The translations under genes and the position numbers were made by a program. A DNA stretch of 6,012 nt, from contig CP070828.1 in NCBI GenBank assembly GCA_020344715.1, forward strand, positions 526,354 through 532,365. Reading direction: 5' to 3'. The notes beneath the pieces were generated by a model that was not told where the DNA came from, searched no databases, and saw only the letters and a list, made by a program, of their open reading frames with translations. The stretch comes from Candidatus Bathyarchaeota archaeon. Lineage in GTDB: Archaea; Thermoproteota; Bathyarchaeia; Bathyarchaeales; Bathyarchaeaceae. Below, in pieces: positions 5,898 to 6,012 of this stretch. Position 1 is the stretch's first letter, and every line of letters begins with the position of its first letter.

Positions 5898-5964
5898 TTA
5901 TGGGTTATCAGGATGCAAACACCTAAACTCCAGCAAGAAGACGGGTATATACGGGTTCAGCTCT

Positions 5965-5971
5965 AGGGGAG
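5965..5971 (+). promoter_or_regulatory. Shine-Dalgarno AGGGGAG for the rightmost gene
   Basis: AGGGGAG stands 4 bases before the ATG at 5976. An in-frame TAG at 5964-5966 rules out a longer N-terminus. A small hairpin (GCTC at 5960-5963 with GAGC at 5969-5972) would partly enclose the site. Confidence 0.55.
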
Positions 5972-5975
5972 CCAG

Positions 5976-6012
5976 ATGATCTTGGTCGCATTTGAAATTA
6001 ACGGAGTTCCCA
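5976..6012 (+). CDS. N-terminal start of an unidentified protein (3' part outside window)
   Basis: The frame opens with ATG behind a strong ribosome-binding site and runs off the window after MILVAFEINGVP. A beta strand followed by NG is common at the start of several small-domain proteins, including 2Fe-2S subunits of molybdenum hydroxylases, but twelve residues cannot decide. The gene is divergent from the ligase operon and has its own promoter candidate at 5890. Confidence 0.5.
   Translation, partial: MILVAFEINGVP

Larger units (their letters stand above)
5673..5975. other. Divergent intergenic region between the ligase operon and the rightmost gene
   Basis: These 303 bases hold the start signals of both flanking genes and a cluster of inverted repeats (5762-5777, 5784-5794, 5809-5840). 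Open frames crossing it, such as + 5708-5926 and a 45-codon minus frame, lack ribosome-binding sites and look fortuitous. No tRNA cloverleaf or CRISPR repeat is evident. The region is longer than the other gaps in this window, leaving room for regulation of both sides. Confidence 0.6.

Noticed and set aside
5708..5926. 72-codon + strand open frame in the right intergenic region
   Set aside because: It has no ribosome-binding site, shows low-complexity, non-protein-like composition, and overlaps the TATA box of the downstream gene.

Overview
The window looks like part of an archaeal chromosome. Every well-supported gene start is preceded by an archaeal-type Shine-Dalgarno core (GGTG, GAGG or a weaker match) or sits just downstream of a TATA box, and the proteins have archaeal-style architectures such as zinc-ribbon tails, an SPFH protein and an arrestin fold. 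The gene mix and moderate GC content would suit an uncultivated TACK-type archaeon such as Bathyarchaeia, but that placement is a guess. There are no rRNA, tRNA, CRISPR or mobile-element signatures.

Left half (1-2859). The tail of an unidentified gene is followed by a small four-helix membrane protein (145-498, +). A convergent gene (524-1096, -) encodes an arrestin/Spo0M-like beta-sandwich protein ending in a zinc ribbon. From the same 145-base promoter region, with back-to-back TATA boxes, a two-gene operon runs the other way: an unrecognised all-helical 177-residue protein (1242-1775, +) and, one base later, a YdjI-type SPFH protein ending in three zinc ribbons (1777-2859, +). The arrestin-like and SPFH proteins carry zinc ribbons of identical spacing (C-x2-C-x10-C-x2-C). 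By analogy with bacterial YdjI/PspA systems this may be a membrane-associated scaffold or stress module. That is inference, and this block is the best candidate for an undescribed system.

Right half (3023-5672, -). A second two-gene operon encodes a type I glutamine synthetase-family enzyme with all the recognisable catalytic residues, then, 25 bases downstream, an amidohydrolase that closely resembles imidazolonepropionase (HutI). The HutI-like protein keeps the metal ligands but has lost three residues thought to contact substrate or act in catalysis, and no other histidine-degradation gene is present. The pair may act on a different gamma-glutamyl or cyclic amide compound.

Right end (5673-6012). 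A 303-base divergent intergenic region holds promoters, several hairpins and a short direct repeat. A new + strand gene starts at 5976 and runs off the window.
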